From positions 124,001 through 188,000 of the forward strand of contig CANXME010002102.1 of NCBI GenBank assembly GCA_948144175.1: a DNA stretch of 64,000 bases, written 5' to 3'. The stretch comes from Closterium sp. NIES-65. Lineage: Eukaryota > Streptophyta > Zygnematophyceae > Desmidiales > Closteriaceae. Shown in pieces: positions 31,793-43,199 of this stretch; the first letter of the stretch is position 1; the number at the start of each line of letters is the position of its first letter. The translations under genes were made by a program, and so were the position numbers. The notes beneath the pieces are model-generated. The model worked only from the letters and a program-made list of their open reading frames with translations, made no database searches and had not been told where the DNA came from.

Positions 31793-32782
31793 AAGGATAG
31801 CATCGAAATCAAGATCATAGATGGCAACTCCCGCCCTAGACAGCTCGCCCGAGCGAGGGATCTCTATGGCCTCCGGGAACTGGTGACGCCACGCGTCCGT
31901 CAGGCGGCCAAAGCAGCGCTGGGTGGGGTGCGCACCCCCACACTACTCACCCGCACGGTCGCCGGTGCGCAGGACGTAGGTGCACGGACCAAAACCCCCA
32001 CCCCGCTGGCGTGCAGTGTACCACTCACGGAGCTGCTGAGGGGACAGGGTCTCACAACCGCACTGCTGCTGCTGGCGCGGACCACCACCGGAGCCACTCC
32101 TCTGCGTAGACCCGCGACCAGTTCCACTGCCACCCCCGCCGCCTCCGCCGCCTCCGCCGCCGGCGCTACTACCGCCGCCTCCGCCGCCTCCTCCACCGCC
32201 GCCACCTCCGCCACCTCCGCTCCCACCGCCACCGCCGCCGCCGCCTCCGCCCTGACTCGCAAAGGGAGTCATGGAGGCGAGTGAGTATGTAGTAGAGAGT
32301 GATGTACATGGGGGGGGGGGGTTCTTGGCGCAGAAGTCAGCAGGAAGCGCAGCGCGGTAGCGAGTGTCACTAGTGCGGAGGTGCGTAATGAGGTCAGCGA
32401 CTGTGGGTAAGGCAGCAAGGTCAGGGAAGAGGTACGGTAGCATGACACGGCTCAGTGCAGCAGTGGCAGGGGAGGAGTAGCGTGCAACTACAGCGTCGTA
32501 CGAGGTCTGAGCACTCTTGTACTGACTAAAGTGCGCACGCTCAGAGGTAGGGAGGTGGCGACGCACAGCAAGACGTGCAGCAGCATCGCGCGTGGCCCAC
32601 TTTGAGCGAATAGTGGCGTCAGCATCAGCAGCAGGAGCAGGAGAGGCACCAGAGGTGAGGTCGAACAGAGAGAGGCCCTCTGCCCTATCGCACTGGAGGA
32701 ATAGCTGGAGGTCATCGACCCAGACCTCAAAGTCAAAAGCACGGCCCTCAGTGTCAAAGGTAAGAACACTGGGGGTAGCCAT
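31793..32782 (-). pseudogene. gag: Copia-B gag
   Basis: MATPSVLTFDTEGRAFDFE start, the capsid-like half with WVDDLQLFLQCDRAEGLSLF, SERAHFSQYKSAQ and YSSPATAALSRVML, a 12-base homopolymer proline run (32310-32321), and a poly-Gly tract (about 32120-32250). LREWYTARQRGGGFGPCTYV and a Cys/His end follow. The middle of the protein between the proline run and the Gly tract is shorter than in Copia-A or G. Function: particle assembly and RNA packaging. Confidence 0.85.
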
Positions 32783-32799
32783 GACTGCAGAGGTCTAGC

Positions 32800-33750
32800 A
32801 AGGAGAGGGCTCACCAGTACGAGTAAGTAGGGTCGGGGCGCATCGGTAGGACTGGTAGCGGCTTAGCGGCTCGGCTGCTGGGCGGCTTGGCGGTCGGCTG
32901 CTGGGCGGCTCGGCTGTCGGGCGGCTCGGCGGCTAGGCGGCTCGGCTGCTGGGCGGCTCGACGGCTCGGCTGCTGGGCGGCTCGGCTGTCGGGCGGCTCC
33001 GCTGGAGGGCGGCTCGGCTGCTCGGCTGTCCGGCTGATCAGCTGCTGGGCGGCTCGGCTGTGCTGCTGCACGGCGGTGCGGCGGTCGGCTGCTCGGCTAG
33101 GTGAGGCGGCTCGGGCGGCTCGGGTGGCGTGCGGCGCTGCAGCAGGTGACGAGGCCGCAGGGAAGGCGGCCGGGCCGCAAGTGAGGGCGGCGGGGACCGC
33201 AAGTAAGGGCGGCGGGGACCGCAGGTAAGGGCGGCGGGGACCGCAGGTGAGGGCGGCGGGGCCGCAAGTAGGGCGACGGGGCCGGGTCGACGGTAGGGCG
33301 ACAGGGCCGGTACGCAGGTAGGGCGACGGGGCCGGGGCCGGGGCGCAGGTAGGGCGACGGGGCTGGGGCCGGGGCGCAGGTAGGGCGACGGGGCTAGGGC
33401 CGGGGCCGCAGGTATGGCGACGGGGCCAGGGTCGCAGGTGGGGCGACGGGGCCTGGGTCGCAGGTAGGGCGACGGGGCTGGGGTGCAGGTAGGGCGACGG
33501 GGCCGGGGCGCAGGTAGGGCGACGGGGCCGGAGCGCAGGTAGGGCGACGGGGCCGAGGCGCAGGTAGGGCGATGGGGCCGGGGCCGTAGGTAGGGCGACG
33601 GGGTCGCTAGGGCGATGAATCAGGGGCCGCTAAGGCGGCGCGACTTGGCCGCTAGGGCGGCTCGACGAAGTCAGAGAGGGGAGCGCGACTCGGGCTGAGC
33701 GCGCTCCGTGCAGGAAAAAAAAAAAAACTTTCGACTTGGTGGGCCCTAGG
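32800..33750. repeat. GC-rich repeat leader of Copia-B
   Basis: Near Gag it repeats GGCTCGGCTGCTGGGCG. Farther out it repeats GCAGGTAGGGCGACGGGGC (about 33290-33600). There is no recognisable coding content. Confidence 0.82.
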
Positions 33751-33753
33751 CAC

Positions 33754-33783
33754 AGTTCCCACGAGGGAACCTGCTCGATACCA
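33754..33783 (-). promoter_or_regulatory. Copia-B primer-binding site and hairpin
   Basis: Minus strand TGGTATCGAGCAGG abuts the LTR. The hairpin GTTCCC-TCGT-GGGAAC follows (33754-33769), then CCTAGGGCCCACC. Confidence 0.75.
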
Positions 33784-33915
33784 TGAGAAAACTGAAACGA
33801 GAATGGGATGAACTATGAATGAAGTGGGTATAAGTACTAACCCTAATTGGGTTGTACCCCTTATGGGATACCCCACTACAGCCTACACAAAAGCATAAGC
33901 CATAATGTTCTGACA
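33784..33915 (-). repeat. Copia-B 5' LTR (132 bp)
   Basis: It matches the 3' LTR except at about one site. GGCGA follows on the outer side. Confidence 0.93.
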
Positions 33916-34327
33916 GGCGAGTGAGAGACGGCGGAGTGAGAAACTTAAATAGTGGAGAGAGAAGAACCATGAAAAAGATGAAGTAATATGAAATCTACAT
34001 AACTAACTTAAAACGTAGGTGCAGCTCTGTTGGAGCAATGAAAAACGACCAAACACACGGTACTAACGTGTACGTCTAGACAATGATCGCTCATAACTTA
34101 AGAACGTCGAACATTCTAATCTCACCCGAGAAGTTCTAGCAGAGAGTTGGAGAAGGAGCAGTTGTGAAGTAGCAGTAGCAGTAGCAGGAACTAGCAATTG
34201 TGGAATAACCAGAGAGACGTGCAAGAAAAAGAAAGAAGATTGACAAAACCCTAGGATATGTTGGTGCTGTTTGCGGTTGCCGACAATATATTTGTAAATT
34301 TGGTTACCAACTGGTGTGTGTAGTACA
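33916..34327. other. Host-like interval between Copia-B and Copia-D
   Basis: It continues the purine-rich text left of Copia-B. It contains a short GTAGCA triplet run (about 34167-34190) and ends in TAGTACA, the left half of a tRNA-like box A that resumes at 59193. No gene recognised. Confidence 0.5.
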
Positions 34328-34458
34328 TGAGAAAACTGAAACGAGAATGAATGCAATATGAAAGAGTTGGGTACAAGTACTAACCCTAATTGGGTTGTAC
34401 CCTATATGGGCTACCCCACTACAGCCTACACAAAAGCATAAGCTATAATGTTCTGACA
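34328..34458 (-). repeat. Copia-D 3' LTR (131 bp)
   Basis: TGTCAGAACA to GTTTTCTCA on the minus strand. A polypurine tract TATGGGGGTG lies directly inside. Confidence 0.92.
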
Positions 34459-34610
34459 CACCCCCATAGGCAAAGTGGGGGAGAACAGGGGGTCACAAGA
34501 CCAGTCAAGCAAAGCAAAGCAAAGCAAGCTCAGGGTGGATCACAAAGTCACCTCACATTCCGAGCACAAGGTCAAGGCCAAAAGGCCAGTTCACATGCAG
34601 GAGTACATAT

Positions 34611-34751
34611 TGTCAGAATCCCAACCACTAGACCATTGAGATAAAAGGGCTTGTTTCAGTAGCGGGTCACTGCGCCCATAACCCCCCAGGCGAACGCGCA
34701 TGTAACCCTCTCCAGGATCAATCGGGCATCCACAATGCAGATCTACTGACA
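34611..34751 (-). repeat. TRIM-2 3' LTR
   Basis: 141 bp, TGTCAGAATC ... CTACTGACA on the plus strand. Confidence 0.88.
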
Positions 34752-34814
34752 CCCCCCCACACAAAGAGGCCCAGGACTAAGCACAGCGGCAACGGCCTAT
34801 ATGTGCATACACCA

Positions 34815-34869
34815 GGAATCGAACCCGAGACCGCTCTAATACCATGTCAAAATCCCAACCACTAGACCA
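34815..34869 (-). ncRNA. tRNA-like box A/B pair across the TRIM-2 LTR/PBS junction
   Basis: Box A TGGTCTAGTGG (34859-34869) and a perfect box B GGTTCGATTCC (34815-34825) lie on the minus strand, about 33 bases apart. A T-arm can be drawn around box B, but the acceptor stem does not pair. Confidence 0.65.
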
Positions 34870-34985
34870 TTGGGATAAAAGGGCTTGTTTCAGTAGCGGG
34901 TCAGTGCGCCTATAACCCCCCAGGCGAACGCGCCTGTAACCCTCTCCAGGATCGGTCGAGCATCCACAGTGCAGATCTACTAACA
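34845..34985 (-). repeat. TRIM-2 5' LTR
   Basis: 141 bp, directly followed on the minus strand by the PBS. It contains box A at 34859-34869. Confidence 0.88.
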
Positions 34986-35051
34986 CATATATATATAAAA
35001 GGCTAGACAAGCAAGAGCAGGGTATATATATATGTAACAGTACAAGCAAGG

Positions 35052-36780
35052 TCAAGAGGTGAGCAAGTGAGACAAGGAAGGCACAAGACCCAGCTGAGTA
35101 CAGAAGCGCTGATGATCACAAGGCGCAAGTGCCTTGGTGAAGATATCAGCAGTGTTGGCCTCAGAGGCCACGTACGCAAGATGCACCTGACCACGCTGCT
35201 GCAGCTCACGAGCAAGGAAGTAGCGAAGAGCAATGTGCTTCGTTCTGTGCTCCAGTCTCTGCTCTCGACACAAGGCCAGCATGGCCTTGTTGTCTACATA
35301 CAGCACTGGAGGAGAACGAGGCGGCTCTCCGAGGTCAGTCAGCAGGTAGGTGAGCCACCGAAGCTCCTGAGCAGCCATGGCCCCGGCGTAGATCTCAGCC
35401 TCACAACTGGAGCCGAGAACAGAAGACGAGCGGGTAGCCCGCCACGAAACAGAGCCAGAACCAAGGCTGAAGGTGTAACCCTGTGACGACCGCTGCGTAG
35501 CCTGGTCGTCAGCCCAAGAAGCGTCTGCGTGCCCAATGAGGACCACCGGACTCTGCCCTCCAAGCACAAGCCCCATGCCCAACGTACTGCACAAGTAGCG
35601 CAACACCCTCTTCGCTGCAGCCATGTGCTCCAGTCTGTGTCTCCCAGGAGCAACATAGCGTGCGAGAATGCTAAGAGGGTATGCAAGGTCAGGTCGTGTG
35701 CAGGTCATCAGGTGCATGAGGCAGCCAACAAGCTCTGGGTACGGGCCACTCGACTCTACGGACTCATCCGAAGGCAGAGCTGAGAGCGAGTGGCGAGTAG
35801 GCAGAGGAGTGGCCTGAGGCAAGGAGTACGTGAAGCAGAAGCGCTGAAGGACCTGCTGCACCATGTGTGACTGAGTCAGGGTAATGGTGCGGCGTGCTCT
35901 GTCCCGGGTGATCTGCAAGCCAAGGTAGCTACGCAGTTCACCCAGGTCTGTGCGCGTGTGTCTCTTCTGCAGCTCCGACTTCACGTGGGCGAGTCCAGTA
36001 GTGTCAGCTGTGGCAAAGACCAAGTCGTCGACGTACACGAGGATGTAGAACGGCGGCAAAGAAGTGTCGGTGCGCAGAAACAGCGATAGGTCGGCAGTAG
36101 AGGGAGCAAACCCAAGAGCCGCAAGTGTAGTCCTCAGTGTGTCGTGCCACTCACGCGGTGCCTGGCGGAGACCGTAGACTGGCCGCCGGAGGCTCCACTG
36201 GGTGCCAGAAGGAAAAGACCCAGTGAAGCCAGGTGGGCGACGCAGCCAGATCTCCTCGTGCAGGCTGTGTGAAAGTTTAGAAGAGAGAAGAGGATTGCAC
36301 TAGCAAGAATGGGGATACAAATAGCAAACCCTAGAAGGGTTGTACTTGCTATAGAGCACCCCACTACAGGCTAGAGCATAAGATAACATTCTGACAGGCT
36401 GCCCTGCAAGAAAGCAGTGCTGAACTCAAGAGAGTGCAGCTCGTAGTCACGTTGAGCAGCTATGTGCAGTAGTACCCGAAGAGTGGTCATCTTCAGGGTG
36501 GGAGAGAAGGTCTGAAAGTAGTCAACTCCCTGCCGCTGACTGAAGCCACGAGCCACGTAGCGCGCCTTGAAGACAGGCGGAGAACCCGGCGGCCGCTTCA
36601 CCCTGAAAATCCTCATGCCACTGACGATGTTCGCCCCAGGCGGGGTAACCTCGTCAACGTAGGTGCCTGTGGACTTCTTGGAAGCCATCTCTGCGTCCAT
36701 AGCTGCCTGCCACTGAGAGGAGTAGGGACCCTCTATCGCCTCCGCGTAAGAGCGCGGAGTCGGGATGTCAAGTGCATCCG
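35052..36780 (-). pseudogene. pol: Copia-D left copy: reverse transcriptase and RNase H
   Basis: RVT_2 motifs run from SYAEAIEGPYSSQW (near 36750) through TYVDEVTPPGANIVSGM, ARYVARGFSQRQG, YGLRQAPREWHDTL, YILVYVDDLVFATAD and LGELRSYLGLQITRD. RNase H (35052-35550) has GHADASWADDQATQRSSQGY, SSCEAEIYAGAMAAQEL and ANTADIFTKALAPCDHQRF. A solo LTR interrupts the RT domain. Closely similar to Copia-B. Confidence 0.9.
36268..36396 (-). repeat. Solo LTR of the TR1 group (129 bp)
   Basis: Flanked by GGCTG on both sides (36263-36267 and 36397-36401). It closely matches the conserved part of the TR1 LTRs (ACAAATAGCAAACCCTAGAA, CACTACAGGCTAGAGC). A lone LTR with a duplication implies that an inserted element later lost its interior by LTR-LTR recombination. 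Confidence 0.87.
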
Positions 36781-37849
36781 GGTCTCCCTCAGGGGTAAGC
36801 AGTACGGACACGAGATGAGGTGAAGCAGCAGCCAAACACTGGAACTCCTCCTGCCTGTCCTCAAGGACGTCCGTGCCAAGGGCACACTCACCCCCGACGG
36901 ACAGAGGACAGACAGACTCAGACTCCGCGACAAGACTAGCAGCGTAGTCTAGACGACAGCGAGCAGCGAATTCGACAAGCTCAGCAACTAGGGTAGACGC
37001 AGCAGTGGACTCAAAGGAAGGGTCAGTGACGACAGTAGCAAGGAGACGCGTGACAGTAGGACTGGCAGCACGAAGAGAGTCCGACTCCGGGTCAGCAAGA
37101 GCAGGAAGCGAGGACTCTGGAGGAGAAGGCAAAGGGGCACGCAGAGGAGCAGTGGACGGACGTAGAGACATCCGGTGTGTGCCAGGGATAGGAGGAGGAC
37201 GCTGACGTGAACCACGACCACTAGTGCGAGTAGGACGGACAGGCGACGCAGGGCGAGACGGAGGCTCACGACGCTCAGCAAGATCTCTAGTAGGACCAGT
37301 GTAGGGAGAAGGAGCAAGCAGTGGGGAGGCCGGCTGTAACTGTAACTGTGACGGGACAGGCTGTGGACACTCTAAAAGAGGAGGAGGACTGAGAGAAGGC
37401 GGGAGACCAAGAACCTGCTGAAGGAGCGGAACAAAGTACGGCCGAGGCCGCGCTTAGACTCCAGACACAGTAGGGACAGCACCAGTACCCCCAGCGGCAG
37501 CACCAGCGCCAGCAGCACCTCCAGCTCCAGTACCTCCAGCAGCACCAGTAGCACCCCCAGCAGGACCTCCTCCAGGACCGACAGCAGTAGCCTCAGCGCC
37601 AACACCCTCAGCAGCTCCAGCTCCAGTCGTACCCGCAGGCCCACCAGCTCCAGTACTCCCAGTATGAGCACCTCCGGGACCCGCGGCACCAACACCCTCA
37701 GCAGCCGAACAACCTCCAGCTCCAGCAGCACGCCTCGAGCGTCGGGCAAAGAAATCGCGCAGCTCCTGTGGAGAGAGTGGCTCCCGCCGAGACGAAGCAC
37801 CCGGAGAACCTCCAGGCCCAGCACCGCCACACGCCACACGAGCAGGCCC

Positions 37850-38110
37850 AGCTCCCTCAGGCTCCGCACCCCCAGGCTCAGCACCTCCTGGCGTAGCACC
37901 CCCAGGCTCAGCACCCCCAGGCGTAGCACCCCCACGCTCAGCACCCCCAGGCTCAGCACCCTCAGTGGTAGCACCCCCAGGCCCAGCACCCCCAGGCTCA
38001 GCACCCTCAATAGTAGTACCATCAGGCTCAGCACCCCCAGGCGTAGCACCCACACGCTCAGCACCCCCAGAGTCAGCACCCCCAGGCTCAGCACCCTCAG
38101 CAGCACCAGA
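37850..38110 (-). repeat. Linker minisatellite, Copia-D left copy
   Basis: GGTGCTGAGCCTGGG-type 15-base tandem units coding GGAEPGGA repeats between IN and RT. Confidence 0.82.
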
Positions 38111-38199
38111 GTCACCAGTAACCTCGACAGGCTCGACTGCGTTTACCTGGGACACACCTGAAGGGGCAGGACCCTGAGGGGGGAGGGGGTCTATCGGGG

Positions 38200-39860
38200 G
38201 GGGACTTGGCACAAGGAAGACCGGTGGCGGGGGGAGGGACTGAGTGCGGTAGGGGAAGAGGCGGTAGTAGGGGACCGACTCGTCAAACGTGACGTCCTGG
38301 GAGGACAGAACACGGCGAGAGGTGGGGTGGTAGAACTGCCACCCTGGCGCATCAGGGGGGAAGCCAAGGAAGACGCAAGGAGCAGCACGAGGGGACAGCT
38401 TGTCCGCAGACAAGTCGCGGACAAATGCCCGAGATCCCCAGACACAGAACGCAGACGCATTGCCAACCTTCCCGGTCCACAGCAAAGCTGGGGAGGTCTC
38501 GGGCATGGAGACCCTGGGGTGAAGGTTGATCTAATGCGCCGCGTACCGAACCGCAAACGGCAACAGAAAATGGGGGGCAGCCGCATGCATCATGGACGTA
38601 CGGGCGACGTCCATGACCATGCCAATGTGGCGCTCAGCAATCCCATTTTGCTGTGGAGAGTCCGGAAGCGTGAAGGTCTGGCGGATGCCTCGTGCACGAC
38701 AGTAGGCTCGCAGAAGGCCAGAGGAGAACTCTCCGCCTCTGACAGAGTGCAGACGTAGAACAGGAAAGTCCGAGCCAAAGCTCTGCCTGAGCTCGAGACG
38801 AGCTGCGCGGATCCAGTCGATCTACACCGCAGTGACATCACCGTTGCTGCGCAAGGGGAAGACTGTGGTGTAACGTGAGTATTCGTCAACCACCAGTAGG
38901 AAGTAGCGCTCGTGACCTTGTCCACGGACGCGGGCCGGGCCCCACACGTCCATGTGAAGCGTCTGCAGCGGGGCCTCTGTCGGAGGAAACTGGGAGGAGT
39001 GAGGGGCAGCCCGCTGGCGCCCCTCGACACAGGGGACGCAGGTAGGACCAGGCCCCGGAGGAAGGGGAGGGAGGGACCGAGGAAGACCAGAGACAAGGAC
39101 ACGGGAGGCCATGCCTCGGAGACGAAGCAGGGAGGGGTGACCAAGGCGGTGGTGCCAGAGGAGAGTCTCGTGAGAAAGGAGGCGACACGAGCAGGGGGCA
39201 GACTCAGGTTCAGACCTGGACGCTGCAGCAAACACCTGACCCGACGCAGCTACCTGACCAGACGCAGTGACTGGAGGAGACGCAGTGGTCAGTGTGTACA
39301 GGCTCGACCCCGGCCGACGTGTAAACGTGGCCAGGTGTCGGCCTGTCCGAGCGTCCGTGCAGTGGGTCACCCGCTGACTCGCAGGAGTGAACTAGTGAAC
39401 CCCCGCATCCTGAAGGTCAGCACCACTCACCAAGTTCGTAGAGAACGAGGGGAGGTAAAGACCAGACAGGGTGCCAGAGGGGGCCGCCGGACACGGGAGG
39501 ACAGTGGAGAAGTGAGCAAGGACAGGACCCCCAGAGGAGTCTGCCAGAGAGACTGCAACTGGCCGGCCATGCGGCGTGAGGGTGGTGCGGTCTTGAAAGA
39601 AGGAGCGAGAAGCCCCCGAGTCAAGGGTGAAGGTGTGGGAGGCCAAAGCAAACGCAGTACCTAAGAGAGCAGACTCACCAGCACCTGAGGGAGCAGACGC
39701 ACGAGCACCTAGAGCAGCAGCCTTGCTAGCACCTAGAGCAGCAGCCTCACCAGTACCTAGAGCAGAAGTCTCAATGCGCGGGTCGGGCGGAAAACACCGG
39801 TAACAGTCACCCTCATCACTAATAGTCACAGCATACATGGCAGCAAGAATAGCATCAAAG
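38200..39860 (-). pseudogene. pol: Copia-D left copy: protease and integrase
   Basis: MYAVTISDEGDCYRCFPPDP leads to the protease TLDSGASRSFF (near 39615). GAG-pre-integrase HHRLGHPSLLRLRGM and the integrase motifs HMDVWGPARV, VVDEYSRYT, GIAERHI-like and FLGFPPDAPGWQFYHP follow. Order and motifs match Copia-B. Some breaks are present. Function: processing and integration. Confidence 0.87.
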
Positions 39861-39929
39861 TCAAGGTCAAAGACATCTACTCCCACCCTAGACAGCTCAC
39901 CCCAGCGGGAGATCTCAGTGGCCTCAGGG

Positions 39930-40756
39930 AACTGGTGACGCCAAGCGTCCGTCAGGCGGCCAAAGCAGCGCAGGGTGGAGTGCGCACCCCCGCACTGCTC
40001 ACCCGCGCGGTCGCCGGTGCGTAGGACGTAGGTGCACGGACCAGTACCCCCACCCCGCTGGCGTGCAGCGTACAACTCACGGAGCTGCTGAGGGGGGGGG
40101 ATGTCACGAGTGCGCTGCTGCTACTGCTGATGGCGCTGACCACCACCGGAGGCGACCCTCGTCGCAGCGCCACCCCGACCAGCTCCACCTCCTCCGCCGC
40201 TGCCTCCTCCACCGCCGCCACCTCCGCCACCTCCGCTCCCACCGTCACCGCTGCCGCCGCCTCCGCCTCCACTGCCGCCACCGACACCTCCACCCCCGCC
40301 ACCACTCCCACCACCACCCCCACCCCCTCCACTGCCTCCACCGCCACCTCCGCCACCCCCGCCAGCCCCTCCAGCACCCTTGCCCCCCTTGCCCTTGCCG
40401 GTGCGGCGTCTCCCGCTTGGGGCAGACGCAGCGCCGACCGACTCGAAACCAACAGAGGGCAAAAGGGGGCAGGGGGAACACCCCTCAAAGACGGGGGTGT
40501 GAGGGTCACCACGAGAGGCTCCTACAGTGACTATACTCTTCTCCGCTGCTAGGAGGGCCTTCTCGAGGAGGTCAACGGTGAGAGTGGTGGGGCAAACTGA
40601 GAGGAAGTGGTCCCTGACTACGCGGAGAGAGTCAGGGAGCCGGGTGACTATGTAGTAGAGGGTGATGTACATGGGGGGGGGGGTTCTTGGCGCAGAACTC
40701 AGCAGGAAGCGCAGTGCGGTAGCGAGTGTCACTAGTGCGGAGGTGCGTAATGAGGT
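39930..40756 (-). pseudogene. gag: Copia-D left copy: gag, 3' part
   Basis: Capsid end (ITHLRTS...YRAA..., YIVTRLPDSLRVV), an 11-base homopolymer proline run (40673-40683), a poly-Gly tract (about 40190-40380), and the ending RQRGGGTGPCTYVLRTGDRAG with CGGAHSTLRCFGRLTDAW. The upstream half is missing at 40756, where Copia-G begins (GAGGT). Confidence 0.85.
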
Positions 40757-40880
40757 TGTCAAATTATAATATTGTGTAGGCTATAGTGGGGTAGCCTATA
40801 TGGGGTACACATTTCTAGGGTTGCATATTTGTATCACTTCCATTCCTTAGTCATTCATTTTTCTCGTTCTCATTTTCTCA
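40757..40880 (+). repeat. Copia-G 5' LTR (124 bp)
   Basis: TGTCAAATTA to CATTTTCTCA, directly before the PBS. It has the shared core GTGGGGTA, GGGGTACA, CTAGGGTT, TTGTATC. Confidence 0.88.
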
Positions 40881-40909
40881 TGGTATCGAGCAGGTTCCCC
40901 TGTGGGAAC
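40881..40909 (+). promoter_or_regulatory. Copia-G primer-binding site and hairpin
   Basis: TGGTATCGAGCAGG, then hairpin GTTCCC-CTGT-GGGAAC (40894-40909), then CCTAGGGCCCACG. Confidence 0.75.
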
Positions 40910-40984
40910 TGTGCCTAGGGCCCACGAAAGTTCGAATTTGTTTTCCTGCCCGAAGCGCGCTCCGCCCGAGTCGCGCTCTCACCT

Positions 40985-41858
40985 CGTCGAGCCGCCCTAG
41001 CGGCCCCTATGCCCTAGCGGCCCTCCCTACCTTAGCGGCCCCGTCGCCCGTTCGTGCGGCCCCGCCACCTACTAGCGTGGCCCCGCCACCCGCATTCGCG
41101 GCCCCGCCGCCCTAAGTCGCGACCCCGCCGCCCTAACTGCGGCCTCGCCGCCCTACTCCTGCGGCCCCGCCGCCCTACTTTGCGGCCCCGCCGCTCTACG
41201 TCGCGGCCCGGCCGCCCTGTTCAGCGGCCCTGCCGCCCCACTTCGCGGCCCCGCAGCCCCACTTCGCGGCCCCGCCGCCCCACTTCGCGGCCCCGCCGCC
41301 CTACTTCAACGGGCCCCGCCGCCCTACTTTAGCGGCCCCGCCGCCCTACGTCTGCGGCCCCGCCGCCTGTCTGCTGCGGCCCCGCCGCCTGTCTGCTGCG
41401 GCCCCGCTGCCCTACACCTGCGGCCCCGCCGCCCTTCTTCAAGGGCCCCGCCGCCCTACTTCAAGGGCCCTGCCGCCCTACTTCACTGGCCCCGCCGCCC
41501 TACGTCAACGGGTCCCGCCGCCCGTCTGCTGCGGCCCCGGCGCTCTCCTCTCCTGCAGCAACGCGCCCGAGCCGCAGACCGCCGCGTCGCCCTGTTCCAG
41601 AGGAGCCGAGCCGCCCTGCCGCCGAGCTGCCCGGCCCCCCACCAGCCGAGCCGCCGTGCAGCCGAGCCGCCCAGCCGCCGAGCTGCCCAGCAGCCGAGCC
41701 GCCCCGCAGCCGAGCCGCTGAGCCGCCCAGCAGCAGAGCCGCCCAGCCGCCGAGCCGCCCTACAGTTGAGCCGCCCGAGCAGCCCTGTCTGGTGAGCACA
41801 GCCTCTCTGTCACTGCGTGCCCTTCCCCTAGTGCTTGCACTGCTAGTCTACTGTCGTC
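40985..41858 (+). repeat. GC-rich repeat leader of Copia-G
   Basis: Repeats GCGGCCCCGCCGCCCTACTT-type units (about 41040-41550), then GAGCCGCCCAGC-type units to about 41790, ending near the Gag start. Confidence 0.82.
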
Positions 41859-43140
41859 ATGGCTACCCCTAGTGTCCTCGCTTTTGACGCTGAGGGTCGA
41901 GCCATTGACTTTGAGGTCTGGGTCGACGACCTGCAGCTGTTCTTACAGTGCGATAGGGCGGACGGTCTTTCTCTCTTTGACCTCACCTCTGGCGCCTCTC
42001 CTGCACCTGCTGCTGATGCTGATCCCACTGTTCGCTCTCAGTGGGCCCCCCGCGATGCTGCTGCACGTCTTGCTGTGCGTCGCCACCTGCCTACCACTGA
42101 GCGCGCGCACTTTAGCCAGTACAAGAGTGCTCAGACCTTGTACGACGCTGTAGTTGCGCGCTACTCTTCCCCTGCCACTGCTGCACTGAGCCGCCTCATG
42201 CTACCGTACCTCTTCCCTGACCTTGCTGCATTTCCCACAGTCGCTGACCTCATTACGCACCTCCGCACTAGTGACACTCGCTACCGCGCCGCGCTGCCTG
42301 CTGAGTTCTGCGCCAAGAACCCCCCCCCCCCCCCCATGTACATCACTCTCTATTACATAGTCACCCGCCTCCCTGACTCCCTTCGCGTAGTCAAGGACTA
42401 CTTTCTCTCAGTCTGTCCCACCACTCTCACTGTTGACCTCCTAGAGAAGGCCCTCCTAGCAGCGGAGAAGAGCATAGTCGCTGTAGGAGCCTCTCGTGGT
42501 GACCCTCGCACCCCCATCTTTGAGGGGTGTTCCCCTTCCCCCTTGTTGCCCTCTGTCGCCTCTGCTGCTGCGGCCGACCTACTTGGTCTTGAGTCGGTCG
42601 GTGCGGCGTCTGCCCCTAGCGGGAGACGCCGCTCTGGCAAGGGCAAGGGGGGCAAGGGCGCGGGTGGATCTAGCGGGGGTGGTGGAGGTGGCGGTGGAGG
42701 CGGCGGATGGAGTGGGGGTGGCGGTGGGAGTGGTGCCGGGGGTGGAGGTGGCGGTGGCAGCGGCGGAGGCGGAGGCGGCGGTGGCGGTAGCGGTGGGAGC
42801 GGAGGCGGCGGTGGCGGCGAAGGTGGAGGCGGCGGTGGTGGAGGAGGTGGAGCTGGTCGAGGTGGTACTTCTCAGCGGAGCGGCTCCGGGAGTGGTCAGC
42901 GCCAGCAGCAGCAGCAGCAGCAGCGTTCTCGGGATATCCCCCCTCCTCAGCAGCTCCGTGAGTGGTACACGCAGCGTCAGCGTGGTGGGGGTTTTGGCCC
43001 GTGCACCTACGTCCTCCGCTCCGGCGACCGCACGGGTGAGCAGTGTGGGGGTGCTCACCCCACCCAGCGCTGCTTTGGCCGCCTGACAGACGCTTGGCGT
43101 CAGCAGTTCCCGGAGGCTAGTGAGATCCCCCGCTGGGGAG
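41859..43140 (+). pseudogene. gag: Copia-G gag
   Basis: The best-preserved Gag of the MATPSV type here. Start MATPSVLAFDAEGRAIDFE. The capsid-like half has WVDDLQLFLQCDRADGLSLF, ERAHFSQYKSAQTLYD and LMLPYLFPDLAAFPTVADL. A 16-base C run codes prolines (42320-42335), then YIVTRLPDSLRVVKDYFL. A poly-Gly tract of about 60-70 residues follows (42670-42860), then a Gln run, then LREWYTQRQRGGGFGPCTYV with CGGAHPTQRCFGRLTDAW. The frame continues without a stop into protease, as copia elements make one Gag-Pol polyprotein. Called a pseudogene because the element lacks its 3' half. Confidence 0.88.
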
Positions 43141-43199
43141 AGCTGTCTAGGGCAGGCGTAGCTATCTTTGATCTTGACTTTGATGCTATCCTTGCTGCC

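Larger units (their letters stand above)
25713..33915 (-). mobile_element. Copia-B, young Ty1/copia element
   Basis: 132-bp LTRs at both ends and GGCGA duplicated at 25708-25712 and 33916-33920. All parts are present on the minus strand: PBS, leader, Gag, PR, IN, linker, RT, RNase H, tail and polypurine tract. It holds one 1134-bp insert in the Gag-PR interval. The LTRs differ at about 1 of 132 sites, so it is recent. Besides the insert the coding region has a few breaks, and the RT-RNase H half is open throughout. Confidence 0.94.
34611..34985 (-). mobile_element. TRIM-2, miniature LTR element in the Copia-D tail
   Basis: Two 141-bp LTRs flank a 93-bp interior. CATAT is duplicated at 34606-34610 and 34986-34990. 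On the minus strand the interior starts with TGGTATTAGAGC (PBS) and ends with GTGTGGGGGGG (polypurine tract). Same family as TRIM-1. The LTRs differ at about 10 of 141 sites by eye. It codes nothing. Confidence 0.9.
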
